From Sphingomonas sabuli (GTDB taxonomy: Bacteria > Pseudomonadota > Alphaproteobacteria > Sphingomonadales > Sphingomonadaceae), in contig NZ_CP060697.1 of the NCBI RefSeq assembly GCF_014352855.1, positions 248,001-312,000 on the forward strand: a stretch of 64,000 nt of DNA, given 5' to 3'. The position numbers and the translations under genes are program-made. Positions 9,005-17,749 of the stretch are shown here, in pieces; position 1 is the first letter of the stretch, and each line of letters starts with the position of its first letter. The notes under the pieces are model-generated. The model did not search any database, was not told where the DNA came from, and saw only the letters and a list, made by a program, of their open reading frames with translations.

Positions 9005-9709
9005 TTAGCTGGCCGGCGCGAGGACGATCCGGCCGATCGCATTGCTCAGCACGGCCGACGAACCGTTCCAGCTTAGCGTCATCGGCTGGTCGAGCACCTT
9101 CAGGCCGTCGGCCTCGAACGATCCCGCAGGATCGGCGCAGGCCATGCGCGTCGCCATCATCTCGCCCGCAGTCACGACGGCGCCGGTGCGCACGAACGAG
9201 CCGCCGATGCTGTTGCAGCCGAACTTGGCGCCGAGCCGCCCGTCGCTGCGGAAACTGAGCGAATAATCGCCCGCCGCCGGGGTCGGCCGTCCGTTGATCT
9301 CAACCACGCGCCACGCCCGGCCCTCCAGAGCGCCGCCCGGAACGCCCTCCGCGACCGCACCGCCCGCTTCGCCGCCGCAACCTTCGTACGCCTTGCCGTC
9401 GACGGTCACCTGGACGCTGTCGCGGTAGGTCCGTCCGCTGGCCGTGCACGTCCCGTGGACGGTGTTCACGTTGATCCGCGGCGTCTTGTAGATTTCACCG
9501 GCAATGCCGATGATCGCCGGCGGCTTCGCCTGCACGACCGGCTGCTGGCCGGCGGCGATGAAGGTGATGTTCCGGTCGTCGATGATCAGGTCCCAGGCGG
9601 AGTCTTTGCCATAAGCGTGAAAGGGCGCGGGCGGAGGCAGCGGATGCGAGAGGCATCCGGCGAGTCCGAGGGCGAGGGGAACGATGGCGAGATGATGCGC
9701 GCGAATCAT
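9005..9709 (-). CDS. META-domain lipoprotein
   Basis: This 234-residue protein has a signal with lipobox LGLAGC (Cys19). The N-terminal half is a COG3650-like region with four cysteines in two local pairs (HGTCTASGRTYRD...YEGCGG). The C-terminal half, from about residue 125, is a META/HslJ-like domain with GAKFGCNSIGGSF and ATRMACADPAG. HslJ-type domains occur in envelope proteins linked to heat-shock or antibiotic tolerance, but no activity is established. Its stop abuts the rmuC stop. Confidence 0.75.
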   Translation of the reverse strand: MIRAHHLAIVPLALGLAGCLSHPLPPPAPFHAYGKDSAWDLIIDDRNITFIAAGQQPVVQAKPPAIIGIAGEIYKTPRINVNTVHGTCTASGRTYRDSVQVTVDGKAYEGCGGEAGGAVAEGVPGGALEGRAWRVVEINGRPTPAAGDYSLSFRSDGRLGAKFGCNSIGGSFVRTGAVVTAGEMMATRMACADPAGSFEADGLKVLDQPMTLSWNGSSAVLSNAIGRIVLAPAS

Positions 9710-9725
9710 AGGTTTCTCCCGTCAT

Positions 9726-9742
9726 CCCTGACCGTGTCAGGG
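9726..9742. repeat. Perfect 7-bp palindrome, REP-like hairpin
   Basis: CCCTGAC and GTCAGGG flank a 3-base loop. The hairpin lies between the SPOUT methyltransferase and the META lipoprotein, just before the latter's ribosome site. There is no U-tract in the transcribed direction, so it is not a standard terminator. Similar GTCATCC...-type palindromes are dispersed in sphingomonad genomes, from memory, so a REP-like element is the likelier reading. Confidence 0.4.
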
Positions 9743-9795
9743 CCTGTGTGCATTCAAAATAACCCGGCATTGGCCGAATGGATGCTGAACCGGCC

Positions 9796-10605
9796 TCAGC
9801 CCCGAGCCCGGCCCCAACTGGCCGTGATGGCATAGGACATGACTGCCGCCGCGACCGCTGCGTTGAGGCTGTCGGCGCGCCCTGCCATCGGGATCTTCAC
9901 CAGCAGGTCGCACTGCGCCTCGTACTCGGCGGGCAGGCCCTGCTGTTCGTTGCCGATGAGCAGGAAGCAGGGCGGGTAATAGCCGGCGTCGAGATAGCCG
10001 TGCGTGGCCTTGAGGCTGGTCCCGACCAGCTGCGACTGTTCGAAATGCAGCCAGGTGAGAAAGTCCAACCAGTCGGCGGTCGCGACCTGCTTTGTGAAAA
10101 TGGCTCCCATCGACGCGCGCACCGCTTCGACCGAGAAAGGATCGGCGCACTCGTCGATCAGGATCAGGCCGCCGGCCCCGACCGCGTCCGCCGTGCGCAG
10201 CGTGGTGCCGATATTGCCCGGATCGCGCAGCGCCTGCGCGACGATCCACAGCGGAGCGGTCGAGCGGTCGATGCGGTTGAGGGCCGTATCGGGCTGGCGA
10301 TAGGCGCCGAGCAGCATCTGCGGGTTATCCTTGCCGCTCATTTTCGACAGGATGTCGGCGCTGGTCTCGATCGCTTCGCCGCCCGCCGCTTCGGTCGCGG
10401 CGATGATCTCTGCGGCCAGCGGATGCTTCGCGCCGTCAGCGGAAAAGGCGATGATTTCCGGTAGCACGCCGCTGTCGCGCGCTTCAGCAATGATCCGCAG
10501 GCCCTCGGCCAGGAACATCCCTTCGCTCCGGCGGTATTTCTTGTCGCGCAGCGACCGCAGCCGCTTCACGGTGGTGTTGGAAAAGGCGGTTACCGTCCGG
10601 GGCAT
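9796..10605 (-). CDS. SpoU/TrmH-family RNA 2'-O-methyltransferase
   Basis: This 269-residue SPOUT enzyme should methylate a ribose in rRNA or tRNA using SAM. It has an N-terminal substrate-binding domain (LRSLRDKKYRRSEGMFLAEG) and the three knot motifs: ALRDPGNIGTTLRTADA, FLLIGNEQQGLP and AGRADSLNAAVAAAV. The exact nucleotide cannot be assigned. The ATG at 10605 is 13 bp after the HPr gene, so it may be the last gene of the phosphotransferase operon. Confidence 0.88.
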   Translation of the reverse strand: MPRTVTAFSNTTVKRLRSLRDKKYRRSEGMFLAEGLRIIAEARDSGVLPEIIAFSADGAKHPLAAEIIAATEAAGGEAIETSADILSKMSGKDNPQMLLGAYRQPDTALNRIDRSTAPLWIVAQALRDPGNIGTTLRTADAVGAGGLILIDECADPFSVEAVRASMGAIFTKQVATADWLDFLTWLHFEQSQLVGTSLKATHGYLDAGYYPPCFLLIGNEQQGLPAEYEAQCDLLVKIPMAGRADSLNAAVAAAVMSYAITASWGRARG

Positions 10606-10618
10606 GAGCGCGCGCGGC

Positions 10619-10897
10619 TCAGCCGCATTCCTCTCCGAACCCGCATTCGACGAGCCCGGCGAGCTTTTCGAGGGCGGTATCGGCGTGGGCGCCGGTGACG
10701 TGGATGGTAACGCTGTCGCCCATTGCCGCGCCAAGCATCATCAGGCCCATGATCGACGTGCCGCAGACGCGATTGCCGTCCTTTTCGACCTCGACGACGG
10801 CGTCGATGGTGCTGGCCATGTTGACGAACTGGGCGCTGGCGCGGGCGTGGAGCCCGCGCTTGTTGATCATGCGGACCGTTCGGCTGGCGTCGCTCAA
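10619..10897 (-). CDS. ptsH: HPr-family phosphocarrier protein
   Basis: This 92-residue HPr/NPr carries the phospho-histidine His17 in KRGLHARAS and a regulatory serine, Ser48, in GTSIMGLMMLG. The serine is the site expected to be phosphorylated by the HprK encoded three genes upstream. The start is a TTG that overlaps the EIIA stop as TTGA. In alphaproteobacteria this HPr usually works in a regulatory, not sugar-transporting, phosphorelay. Enzyme I is not in the window. Confidence 0.92.
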   Translation of the reverse strand: MSDASRTVRMINKRGLHARASAQFVNMASTIDAVVEVEKDGNRVCGTSIMGLMMLGAAMGDSVTIHVTGAHADTALEKLAGLVECGFGEECG

Positions 10898-11301
10898 GCG
10901 GCCGCTTCCCCAAGGATTTCGGAAGCGACGGAAATGTATTTGCGTCCGGCTTCGCGCGCTGCTGCGACGGCGGCGTGCACGCCCATTGCCTTGCGCGCGC
11001 CTTCCAGCCGGATCAGCATCGGCAGGTTGACGCCGGCGATGACCTCGACATTCTCGCTCTTCATCAGGCTGATCGCGAGGTTCGAGGGCGTGCCGCCGAA
11101 AAGGTCGGTAAGGATGATAACGCCCTGGCCCAGATCGACCCGCCGGATGGCATCGGCGATGTCCTTGCGCCGGCCCTCCATGTCGTCGTCAGGACCGATG
11201 CACACCGCCTCGACCGCTTCCTGCGGCCCGACGACATGCTCCAACGCCGTGATGAACTCCGCCGCCAGACGGCCGTGGGTCACCAACACCAAACCGATCA
11301 T
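10894..11301 (-). CDS. PTS EIIA component, mannose (ManX) type
   Basis: This 135-residue protein begins MIGLVLVTHGRLA, with the phospho-accepting His9, and contains ILTDLFGGTPSNLAISL, typical of the EIIA-Man fold. No EIIB, EIIC or EIID permease lies nearby, so it should be a signalling EIIA that receives phosphate from HPr. It follows rapZ by 19 bp and is coupled to the HPr gene by a 4-bp overlap. Confidence 0.92.
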   Translation of the reverse strand: MIGLVLVTHGRLAAEFITALEHVVGPQEAVEAVCIGPDDDMEGRRKDIADAIRRVDLGQGVIILTDLFGGTPSNLAISLMKSENVEVIAGVNLPMLIRLEGARKAMGVHAAVAAAREAGRKYISVASEILGEAAA

Positions 11302-11320
11302 TCGTTCACTCGCTTCTTAC

Positions 11321-12226
11321 TCATTGCGCCGGATGCGTCCCCGGCCTTGGCTCGTTCGGGCCACCCGTCGCTGCGGCCAAGTCCCGATGCCGGATATTCG
11401 GATTGTAACCCGCAGCCTGCAACCGCTTCGCCATTTCGATCGCCGCGGCTACCGACCGATGGCGACCCCCGGTGCAGCCAAAGGCAACAGTCAGGTAGTT
11501 TTTGCCCGCCGACCAGTAGCGGGGAATCCAATCGGTGAGAAGCGATTCGATTCGGTCCATCGCATCGCCCCAGGCGGGATCGGTCGCGACATAGGCCTGC
11601 ACGTCCGCATCCTCTCCGGTCTGTTCGCGCAGGTCGTCGACCCAATAAGGGTTGGCGAGAAAGCGCATGTCGAAGACCAGGTCGGCAGTGCGCGAGACGC
11701 CAAGCCCAAAGCCGAAAGACACGAGCGTCAGCACCGGTTCGCGCACCGTGCCGAAGCGGCGTTGCAGTTCCTGGCGCAGCTCCACCGGGGTCAGGACAGT
11801 GGTGTCGATCACCGCATTGGCCGCGCGGTGCAGCGGCATCAGCATACGCCGCTCGATCTCGATCCCGTCTTCGGCCGGCCGGTCCAGCGCCAGCGGGTGG
11901 CGGCGGCGGGTCTTGCTGTAGCGGCGCTCCAGCTCCGCCGGCGAACAGTCGAGGTACAACACCTCGGGTTGCACGCCGTCGATCGCATGAATGAGCTGGA
12001 ACGCCGAGCCTGGATCGAAGCCTCGGCTGCGCACGTCCATGCCGACGGCCACCGGCGCGGTCCGGCATTGCTTGGGCCCGTGAACGAAGTCCTCGAGCAG
12101 GTCGGCGGGAAGATTGTCGACCGTGTCCCAGCCCATGTCCTCAAGCGCGTCGAGCACCGACGACTTACCCGCGCCGGACAGGCCGGTGACCAGCAGGAGG
12201 CGCGGCTTGATCGGCGGCGTGTTCAT
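11321..12226 (-). CDS. rapZ: RNase adapter RapZ / P-loop nucleotide-binding protein
   Basis: This 301-residue protein has an N-terminal P-loop GLSGAGKSS (about residues 15-23) and the C-terminal GCTGGRHRSVA motif that binds RNA or metabolites in RapZ. In enterobacteria RapZ binds GlmY/GlmZ small RNAs and controls GlmS. In alphaproteobacteria its target is not established, but its place between hprK and EIIA is conserved. Its ATG overlaps the hprK stop. Confidence 0.93.
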   Translation of the reverse strand: MNTPPIKPRLLLVTGLSGAGKSSVLDALEDMGWDTVDNLPADLLEDFVHGPKQCRTAPVAVGMDVRSRGFDPGSAFQLIHAIDGVQPEVLYLDCSPAELERRYSKTRRRHPLALDRPAEDGIEIERRMLMPLHRAANAVIDTTVLTPVELRQELQRRFGTVREPVLTLVSFGFGLGVSRTADLVFDMRFLANPYWVDDLREQTGEDADVQAYVATDPAWGDAMDRIESLLTDWIPRYWSAGKNYLTVAFGCTGGRHRSVAAAIEMAKRLQAAGYNPNIRHRDLAAATGGPNEPRPGTHPAQ

Positions 12227-12663
12227 TCGCTTTTCAATCCGAATCGTTCAAGCGCCAGTGCGACCTTGGACGGAGCGGACGCGGTCATCGCGTCGATCAG
12301 CACCAAGGGCAGGTCGGTGCCGAGGAATTGCCGGGCGGCGTTCTCCTGCGGCATGCGCGGCACCTCGCTGGTCAGTTCTACGGCCAAAGCGATCGGCACG
12401 GCCTCGGTCGACTCCATGTCGACGATACCGAAGCCGCGAATTTCCATCTTGCCGGCGATTTGCGCCGGTGCCGAGGCGAGCAGCCGCCCGCCGTCGCGGC
12501 TGATGATCGTCCGGTCGTCGCTGACCAGCTGAAAGCCGCGGTCGAGCAGGCGCAGCGCCAAATCCGACTTGCCCGATCCCGACGGCCCCAGGATCAGCAC
12601 CGCCCGCCCGGCGGACGCGACGCACGTGGCGTGGACGGTTTCGGACGACAGCGGCGGGGTCAC
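12223..12663 (-). CDS. hprK: HPr kinase/phosphorylase, short alphaproteobacterial form
   Basis: This 146-residue protein corresponds to the C-terminal catalytic half of HprK; the N-terminal domain of the firmicute enzyme is absent, as is usual in this class. The Walker A motif is LGPSGSGKSDLALRLL (about residues 25-40), followed by the LVSDD and MEIRGFGI segments. It should phosphorylate Ser48 of HPr. The GTG start overlaps the chvG stop as GTGA. Confidence 0.9.
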   Translation of the reverse strand: MTPPLSSETVHATCVASAGRAVLILGPSGSGKSDLALRLLDRGFQLVSDDRTIISRDGGRLLASAPAQIAGKMEIRGFGIVDMESTEAVPIALAVELTSEVPRMPQENAARQFLGTDLPLVLIDAMTASAPSKVALALERFGLKSE

Positions 12664-14207
12664 AGATCGTCTACCGCGGGCAAGGCGATGATGAAGCGCG
12701 CGCCCGAAGGCGCATCGTCGCGGTCGAAGACGCTGATTTCACCGTCATGGCCTTCGACGATAGCCTTGGCGATGGCCAGGCCCAAACCGGAATGGCGGCC
12801 GAAGTCCTCGGTCTCCGGACGGATGGAATGAAAGCGATGGAAGATTGCCTCGCGCTCATCCTGCGGAACGCCGGGACCCTCGTCGTCGATGCGGATGCGC
12901 ACCTGGTCATCGACCCGGGTGGCGGCAATCTCGACCAGCCCGCCGGGCGGCGAGAAGCTGATCGCATTGTCGAGCAAATTGTCGATCGCCCGCGCCAGCC
13001 GGCCGGGATCGCCCATCACCAGCGTGCTCGATTTGCGCGGCCGGGCGAAGGCAATCCGGGCATTGCCCCGTTCCCGCCGCGTGTTCCAGCCGGCCACCAG
13101 TTGCTCGATCAGGGCGCCAAGGTCGACTTCCTCGAACCGCGCCCGGGCCAGTTCGGCGTCGGTCCGCGCCGCTTCGCTGATGTCGCTGATCAGCCGGTCG
13201 AGCCGGCGCACGTCCTCGCGCGCGACATCGGTTAGCCGGTTGCGCAACGCGTCGTCGGTGACGGTGCCAAGGCCGTCCAATGCCGAGCGTAGCGACGCAA
13301 GCGGGTTCTTAAGCTCATGGGTCACGTCGGCGGCGAAGGCCTCGATATTGTCGATGCGGTGACGCAGCGACTGGCTCATGTCGGCTACCGACCGCGCCAG
13401 CAGGCCGATCTCGTCGCGGCGCGAGGGTAGCCGCGGAACCCGCACTTCGCGAGCCCGGCCCAGCCGGACCCGGTGGGCGGCCAGCGCGATACGCCGAAGG
13501 GGGCGGACGATGGTGCGGGCAAGAAACAGCGACAGCAGGACGGAAATCAGGATAGCGGCGGCCATCGCCAGCGCCAGCGCCGCCCGCTGGCTGCGCATCG
13601 ACCGGATCAGGCTGCGTTCGTTGGACGTGACCAGCAAGGCGCCGTCGGCAACCGGCGCCGCGGCGGACAGGACCGGCGTCAGGTCGGGCGCGGTGCGCAT
13701 GGCGTTGGTAACCTCGCGAAGGCGCGCCGCTTCCTGCGCTTCGGGCCAGGCGGCGATGCTGTCCTGCGCCGGTTCGGCGAAATCCGGTGCGTATTTGGCG
13801 CCGACCAGCGCGTTGAAGCCGCGATCCATCGCCCGCGCCGCGTCCTTCATCCAGCTTTCCTTCGCCGGATCGCGCAGCTCGTAGGTCGGGCCGGTCGATG
13901 CCCAGCTGTCGAAGGTGCGCCGGCCGCCAGCGCCGTAGATGCGGATCCGGCTGCGCGTCGACTGGCCGATCGCGACCAAGGTGGCGTCGCGGCGCTCCGG
14001 GGCGACCGACCGGGCGACGATTGCGGCGATCTCCGCCTCGCGCTCGGTTCGCTGCACCCGCTCCTTGGCCAGTTTGTTGCGAAAGGAATCGAGGTAGATG
14101 ACGCCCAGCGCCAGGATCAGAACGGTGAAGATGTTCACCGCCAGGATGCGCCACGTCAGGGTCCAGTGCGCGGCCCACGGGCGCGGCGAATGGCGCTTGC
14201 GGGCCAT
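12660..14207 (-). CDS. chvG: Sensor histidine kinase ChvG
   Basis: This 515-residue inner-membrane kinase has transmembrane segments at about residues 20-40 and 212-232 that flank a periplasmic sensor domain, then a HAMP, a dimerisation helix with His297 in AADVTHELKNPLASLRSA, and an ATPase domain (NLLDNAISFSPPGG, DEGPGVP, GLGLAIAKAIVEGH). ChvG/ExoS senses acid and envelope stress in related bacteria and phosphorylates ChvI, encoded 3 bp upstream. Confidence 0.93.
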   Translation of the reverse strand: MARKRHSPRPWAAHWTLTWRILAVNIFTVLILALGVIYLDSFRNKLAKERVQRTEREAEIAAIVARSVAPERRDATLVAIGQSTRSRIRIYGAGGRRTFDSWASTGPTYELRDPAKESWMKDAARAMDRGFNALVGAKYAPDFAEPAQDSIAAWPEAQEAARLREVTNAMRTAPDLTPVLSAAAPVADGALLVTSNERSLIRSMRSQRAALALAMAAAILISVLLSLFLARTIVRPLRRIALAAHRVRLGRAREVRVPRLPSRRDEIGLLARSVADMSQSLRHRIDNIEAFAADVTHELKNPLASLRSALDGLGTVTDDALRNRLTDVAREDVRRLDRLISDISEAARTDAELARARFEEVDLGALIEQLVAGWNTRRERGNARIAFARPRKSSTLVMGDPGRLARAIDNLLDNAISFSPPGGLVEIAATRVDDQVRIRIDDEGPGVPQDEREAIFHRFHSIRPETEDFGRHSGLGLAIAKAIVEGHDGEISVFDRDDAPSGARFIIALPAVDDL

Positions 14208-14210
14208 CGG

Positions 14211-14924
14211 CTAGCCCTTTTCCTCGAACCGGTAGCCGACGCCGTAAAGCGTATCGATCGCGTCGAATTGCGGGTCGGCCGCGCGGAACTTGCGGCGGAT
14301 GCGCTTGATGTGGCTGTCGATCGTTCGGTCGTCGACGTAAACGTCGTCCTGGTAAGCGACGTCGAGCAGCTGGTTGCGATTCTTGACCACGCCCGGACGC
14401 TGGGCGAGCGTTTCGAGGATCAGGAATTCGGTGACCGTCAGGGTGACGTCCTTGCCGTCCCATTTCACCTTGTGCCGGGCCGGGTCCATGGTCAGCCGCC
14501 CGCGTTCCATCAACGCCTGTTCGGGCTCGGCGCCGGGCGTGGCGCCGTCGCTGCGCGCAAGATCCTGACGCCGCAGGATGGCCCGGATTCGCGCCAGCAA
14601 CAGCCGCTGTGAAAAGGGCTTCGAGATATAATCGTCCGCGCCCATCGCCAGGCCCAGCGCTTCGTCCAGCTCGTCGTCCTTCGAGGTGAGGAAGATCACC
14701 GGCACCGCGCTGAACTCGCGCACCCGGCGAAGCAATTCCATCCCGTCCATCCGCGGCATCTTGATGTCGAACACGCCAAGGTCGGGCGGATTCTCGGCAA
14801 AGGCTTTGAGCGCGGTGTCGCCGTCGGTGTAGACGCGCGTGACGAAGCCTTCCGACTGGAGGGCGATCGACACGGAAGTCAGAATGTTGCGGTCGTCATC
14901 GACCAGCGCGATCACATGGCTCAT
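14211..14924 (-). CDS. chvI: Response regulator ChvI, OmpR family
   Basis: This 237-residue regulator has a receiver domain with DDD at residues 9-11, the phospho-Asp in [10 protein letters not shown] and KPFS, followed by a winged-helix DNA-binding domain ending in [12 protein letters not shown]. It is the first gene of the chvI-chvG-hprK-rapZ-EIIA-HPr run and is divergent from pckA. In related bacteria ChvI controls envelope, acid-response and host-association genes. Confidence 0.94.
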   Translation of the reverse strand: MSHVIALVDDDRNILTSVSIALQSEGFVTRVYTDGDTALKAFAENPPDLGVFDIKMPRMDGMELLRRVREFSAVPVIFLTSKDDELDEALGLAMGADDYISKPFSQRLLLARIRAILRRQDLARSDGATPGAEPEQALMERGRLTMDPARHKVKWDGKDVTLTVTEFLILETLAQRPGVVKNRNQLLDVAYQDDVYVDDRTIDSHIKRIRRKFRAADPQFDAIDTLYGVGYRFEEKG

Positions 14925-14986
14925 TCGGGCGGTCCGGCCGCGGGCTTAGGGGAGGGGGCCACGGCGCACAAGTTGCGCCATCTGTT

Positions 14987-15015
14987 TTGACCGGGCAACT
15001 TTTTCAGGGTTATAG
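14987..15015 (+). promoter_or_regulatory. Likely housekeeping promoter of pckA
   Basis: A -35 hexamer TTGACC (14987-14992) is followed after 17 bases by a -10 hexamer TTATAG (15010-15015). This gives a 5' leader of roughly 65 bases before the pckA GTG. Spacing and hexamers fit a sigma-70 promoter in GC-rich DNA. The region also holds the divergent chvI leader. Confidence 0.5.
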
Positions 15016-15087
15016 GCGCTGTGATAGTGGAAGCGCGGTGGCTGCCCATGGGTTGCTGCCGCTTGTCTTTTTTAGAGAGGGAAACGA

Positions 15088-16716
15088 GTGGCTGGCCGCG
15101 TTTCGAATTTCGGACTGGATAAGCAGGGCATCGGCACCGATGCCAGGCTCAACTGGAACCTGACCACCGCGCCCCTGGTCGAGCAGGCGGTTCGCCGCGG
15201 CGAAGGCGAGCTGACCAAGGACGGCGCCTTGCTGGTCGACACCGGCAAGTTCACCGGGCGCAGCGTGAAGGACAAGTTCATCGTCCGCGACGAGACGACC
15301 GAGGACACCATCAACTGGGGCCCGATCAACCAGGCGATGTCGCCCGATCACTGGGCCAATCTCAAGGCCGATTTCCTGGCCGCGCTCAAGGACCAGGACG
15401 AACTGTTCGTCGCGGACCTGTTCGGCGGCAGCCAGCCGGAATATCGCGTCAACGTGCGCGTCATTAACCAGATGGCGTGGCACAATTTGTTCATCCGCAC
15501 CTTGCTGGTCCGGCCGACGACGGAAGAGCTGGCGGATTTCACGCCCGAATACACGATTATCAATCTGCCCAGCTTCAAGGCCGACCCCGCGCGCCACGGC
15601 TGCCGCAGCGACACCGTCATCGCGGTCAATCTGACCGAAAAGATGATCCTTATCGGCAACACCGAATATTCGGGCGAGATGAAGAAGGGGGTGTTCGGCC
15701 TCCTGAACTATTTGCTGCCGGCGCAGGGCGTGATGCCGATGCACTGTTCGGCCAATATCGGCGCCGACGGCAAAAGCGCGATCTTCTTCGGGCTTTCGGG
15801 CACCGGCAAGACGACGCTGTCGGCCGACGCCAGCCGTACGCTGATCGGCGACGACGAGCATGGCTGGTCGGACACGGCGGTCTTCAATTTCGAAGGCGGC
15901 TGCTACGCCAAGATGATCAACCTGTCGGCCGAGGGCGAGCCGGAGATTTACGCGACGACCAAGATGTTCGGCACGATCCTCGAGAACGTGGCGATGAACG
16001 AGGTTACGCGCGAACTCGACTTCACCGACGCCAGCAAGACCGAGAACACGCGCGGAGCCTATCCGATCGATTTCATCCCCAATACGTCGGATGAAAACCT
16101 CGGTCCGCCGCCGTCGACGATCATCTTCCTCACCGCCGACGCATTCGGCGTGCTGCCGCCGATCGCGCGGCTGACGCCCGATCAGGCGATGTACCACTTC
16201 CTGTCGGGCTACACCGCCAAGGTTGCCGGCACGGAAATCGGCGTGACCGAACCGGAAGCGACCTTTTCGACCTGTTTCGGCGCTGCTTTCATGCCGCGTC
16301 GTCCGACCGTCTACGGCAATCTGCTGAAGGAACGGATCGCGCGCGGCGGGGCCGATTGCTGGCTGGTCAACACCGGCTGGACCGGCGGCAAATATGGCGT
16401 CGGCAATCGCATGCCGATCAAGGCAACCCGTGCGCTGCTCAACGCCGCGCTCGACGGCAGTCTGAAGACCGCCCAGTTCCGCAAGGATCCGAACTTCGGG
16501 TTCGACGTGCCGGTCCATGTGCCGGGTGTCGACGACAAGATCCTCGATCCGCGCAGCACCTGGGCGGACGGTGAGGAATACGACCGCACGGCCGCCAAGC
16601 TGGTCGACCTGTTCGTCGAGAATTTCTCCCAGTTCGCGGACCATGTCGACGAGGGCGTCCGCCAGGCGGCGCCGGTGCAAGGCCAACAAGCGACTCAGGC
16701 CACGCCCGCCGAATAG
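15088..16716 (+). CDS. pckA: Phosphoenolpyruvate carboxykinase (ATP)
   Basis: PckA converts oxaloacetate and ATP to PEP, the first committed step of gluconeogenesis. The 542-residue protein contains the P-loop [14 protein letters not shown] (about residues 232-245), the metal and substrate segments RSVKDKF and IGDDEHGWS, and [12 protein letters not shown]. The GTG start is preceded by a GAGAGGGAAA ribosome site. It faces away from chvI, an arrangement conserved in alphaproteobacteria. PEP is also the phosphate donor for the neighbouring phosphotransferase proteins. The C-terminal tail is Gln/Ala-rich. Confidence 0.97.
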   Translation: MAGRVSNFGLDKQGIGTDARLNWNLTTAPLVEQAVRRGEGELTKDGALLVDTGKFTGRSVKDKFIVRDETTEDTINWGPINQAMSPDHWANLKADFLAALKDQDELFVADLFGGSQPEYRVNVRVINQMAWHNLFIRTLLVRPTTEELADFTPEYTIINLPSFKADPARHGCRSDTVIAVNLTEKMILIGNTEYSGEMKKGVFGLLNYLLPAQGVMPMHCSANIGADGKSAIFFGLSGTGKTTLSADASRTLIGDDEHGWSDTAVFNFEGGCYAKMINLSAEGEPEIYATTKMFGTILENVAMNEVTRELDFTDASKTENTRGAYPIDFIPNTSDENLGPPPSTIIFLTADAFGVLPPIARLTPDQAMYHFLSGYTAKVAGTEIGVTEPEATFSTCFGAAFMPRRPTVYGNLLKERIARGGADCWLVNTGWTGGKYGVGNRMPIKATRALLNAALDGSLKTAQFRKDPNFGFDVPVHVPGVDDKILDPRSTWADGEEYDRTAAKLVDLFVENFSQFADHVDEGVRQAAPVQGQQATQATPAE

Positions 16717-16755
16717 CCCGGTCGCCGATCGGGCCCCGTTTCAAGGACCCGAACG

Positions 16756-17202
16756 ATGACCGACCACCTGCCAAGACTATTCGAATCCGATGCCGCGATC
16801 ATGCGCATCGGCGAGGGCCTGCTCGCCCGCACCCTGCCGCGCGCCGAATGGACCCACGAGGCCCATCTTGCCGCGACCACCTACGTGCTGCTCAGGCGGC
16901 CCGACGTGGATGTCGACGCCAGCCTTGGCGACATCATCCGCGCCTACAACGCCAGCGTCGGCGGCGTGAACAGCGACACCGAAGGCTATCACGAGACCAT
17001 CACCCGCACGTTCCTCGCCGGGGTGCGCCTGTTCCTGGCCGAAGCCGACCGCCGCGAGCCGCTGTTCGAACTGGTCAATGACCTGTTGCGCTCACCGATC
17101 GGCAAGCGCGACTGGCCGCTGCGCTTCTATTCGCCGGAGAGGTTGTTCAGTGTTGAGGCACGGCGTAGCTGGGTGCGCCCCGACCGCGCGTCGCTGCCCT
17201 GA
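16756..17202 (+). CDS. Conserved hypothetical protein with WTHEAHLA motif
   Basis: I do not recognise this 148-residue soluble protein. It is probably mostly helical, with AEWTHEAHLAATTYVLLRR around residues 31-49 and a C-terminal WPLRFYSPERLFS. The histidines in EWTHEAH could bind metal, but this is only a guess. There is no signal peptide or membrane segment. It lies 39 bp after pckA and 10 bp before a RibD-like reductase, so cotranscription with the latter is likely. Confidence 0.6.
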   Translation: MTDHLPRLFESDAAIMRIGEGLLARTLPRAEWTHEAHLAATTYVLLRRPDVDVDASLGDIIRAYNASVGGVNSDTEGYHETITRTFLAGVRLFLAEADRREPLFELVNDLLRSPIGKRDWPLRFYSPERLFSVEARRSWVRPDRASLP

Positions 17203-17212
17203 GGAAGATGAC

Positions 17213-17749
17213 ATGGCCAAGCTGGTGTTTGCGCTCAACCAGTCTCTGGACGGCTATGTCGACCATGACCGGTTCGCGCCGGACCCGGTGCTGTTCCGCC
17301 ATTTCATCGACGACGTCGCCAGCCTGACGGGGGCAATCTATGGCCGCCGGATGTATGAGGTGATGCGTTATTGGGATGACGACCGGCCGGAATGGGGCGA
17401 GGAGGAATGGGCCTATGCGCGGGCGTGGCGAGCGATGCGCAAATGGGTGGTGTCGACGACCCTGGACTCGGTCGGCCCCAACGCGGAGCTGGTCGGCACC
17501 GACGTCGCGAGCGAAATCCGGCGGTTGAAAGCCAGCCAGTACGGCACGATCGAGATCGCCGGACCTGAGCTTGCGGGCAGCATGGCTGGGTTGATCGACG
17601 AATATCGGCTGTACGTGCACCCGGTCGTTCTCGGCAGCGGCAAACCGCTGTTTACCGGGCCGCGACCGCCGCTTGAGCTGGTTGCGCACGAGCGCATAGG
17701 CGCTCACGCCATCCGGCTGACCTACGTTTCGCCTGACGCCGCGGCCTAG
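17213..17749 (+). CDS. Dihydrofolate reductase / RibD C-terminal family protein
   Basis: This 178-residue protein begins MAKLVFALNQSLDGYVDHD and has GAIYGRRMYEVM, IEIAGPELAGSMAGLIDEYRL and PVVLGSGKPLF, the signature of the RibD_C domain that binds NADPH. Most family members of this size lack a defined substrate. The ATG at 17213 follows a GAGGAAG ribosome site. Its stop overlaps the convergent DUF4142 gene by 4 bp. Confidence 0.8.
   Translation: MAKLVFALNQSLDGYVDHDRFAPDPVLFRHFIDDVASLTGAIYGRRMYEVMRYWDDDRPEWGEEEWAYARAWRAMRKWVVSTTLDSVGPNAELVGTDVASEIRRLKASQYGTIEIAGPELAGSMAGLIDEYRLYVHPVVLGSGKPLFTGPRPPLELVAHERIGAHAIRLTYVSPDAAA

Noticed and set aside
10331..12532. A long plus-strand open frame opposite the SPOUT methyltransferase, HPr, EIIA and rapZ genes
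   Set aside because: All of it is complementary to genes with well-preserved catalytic motifs; no ribosome site or domain supports it.
15010..16689. A long minus-strand open frame opposite pckA
   Set aside because: The composition is His/Arg/Asp-rich, typical of the complement of a GC-rich gene, and PckA is unambiguous.
16716..16734. Terminator after pckA (GCCCG...CGGGC)
   Set aside because: The stem is only 5 bp with a 9-base loop and no proper T-run, so it is not distinguishable from chance in GC-rich DNA.
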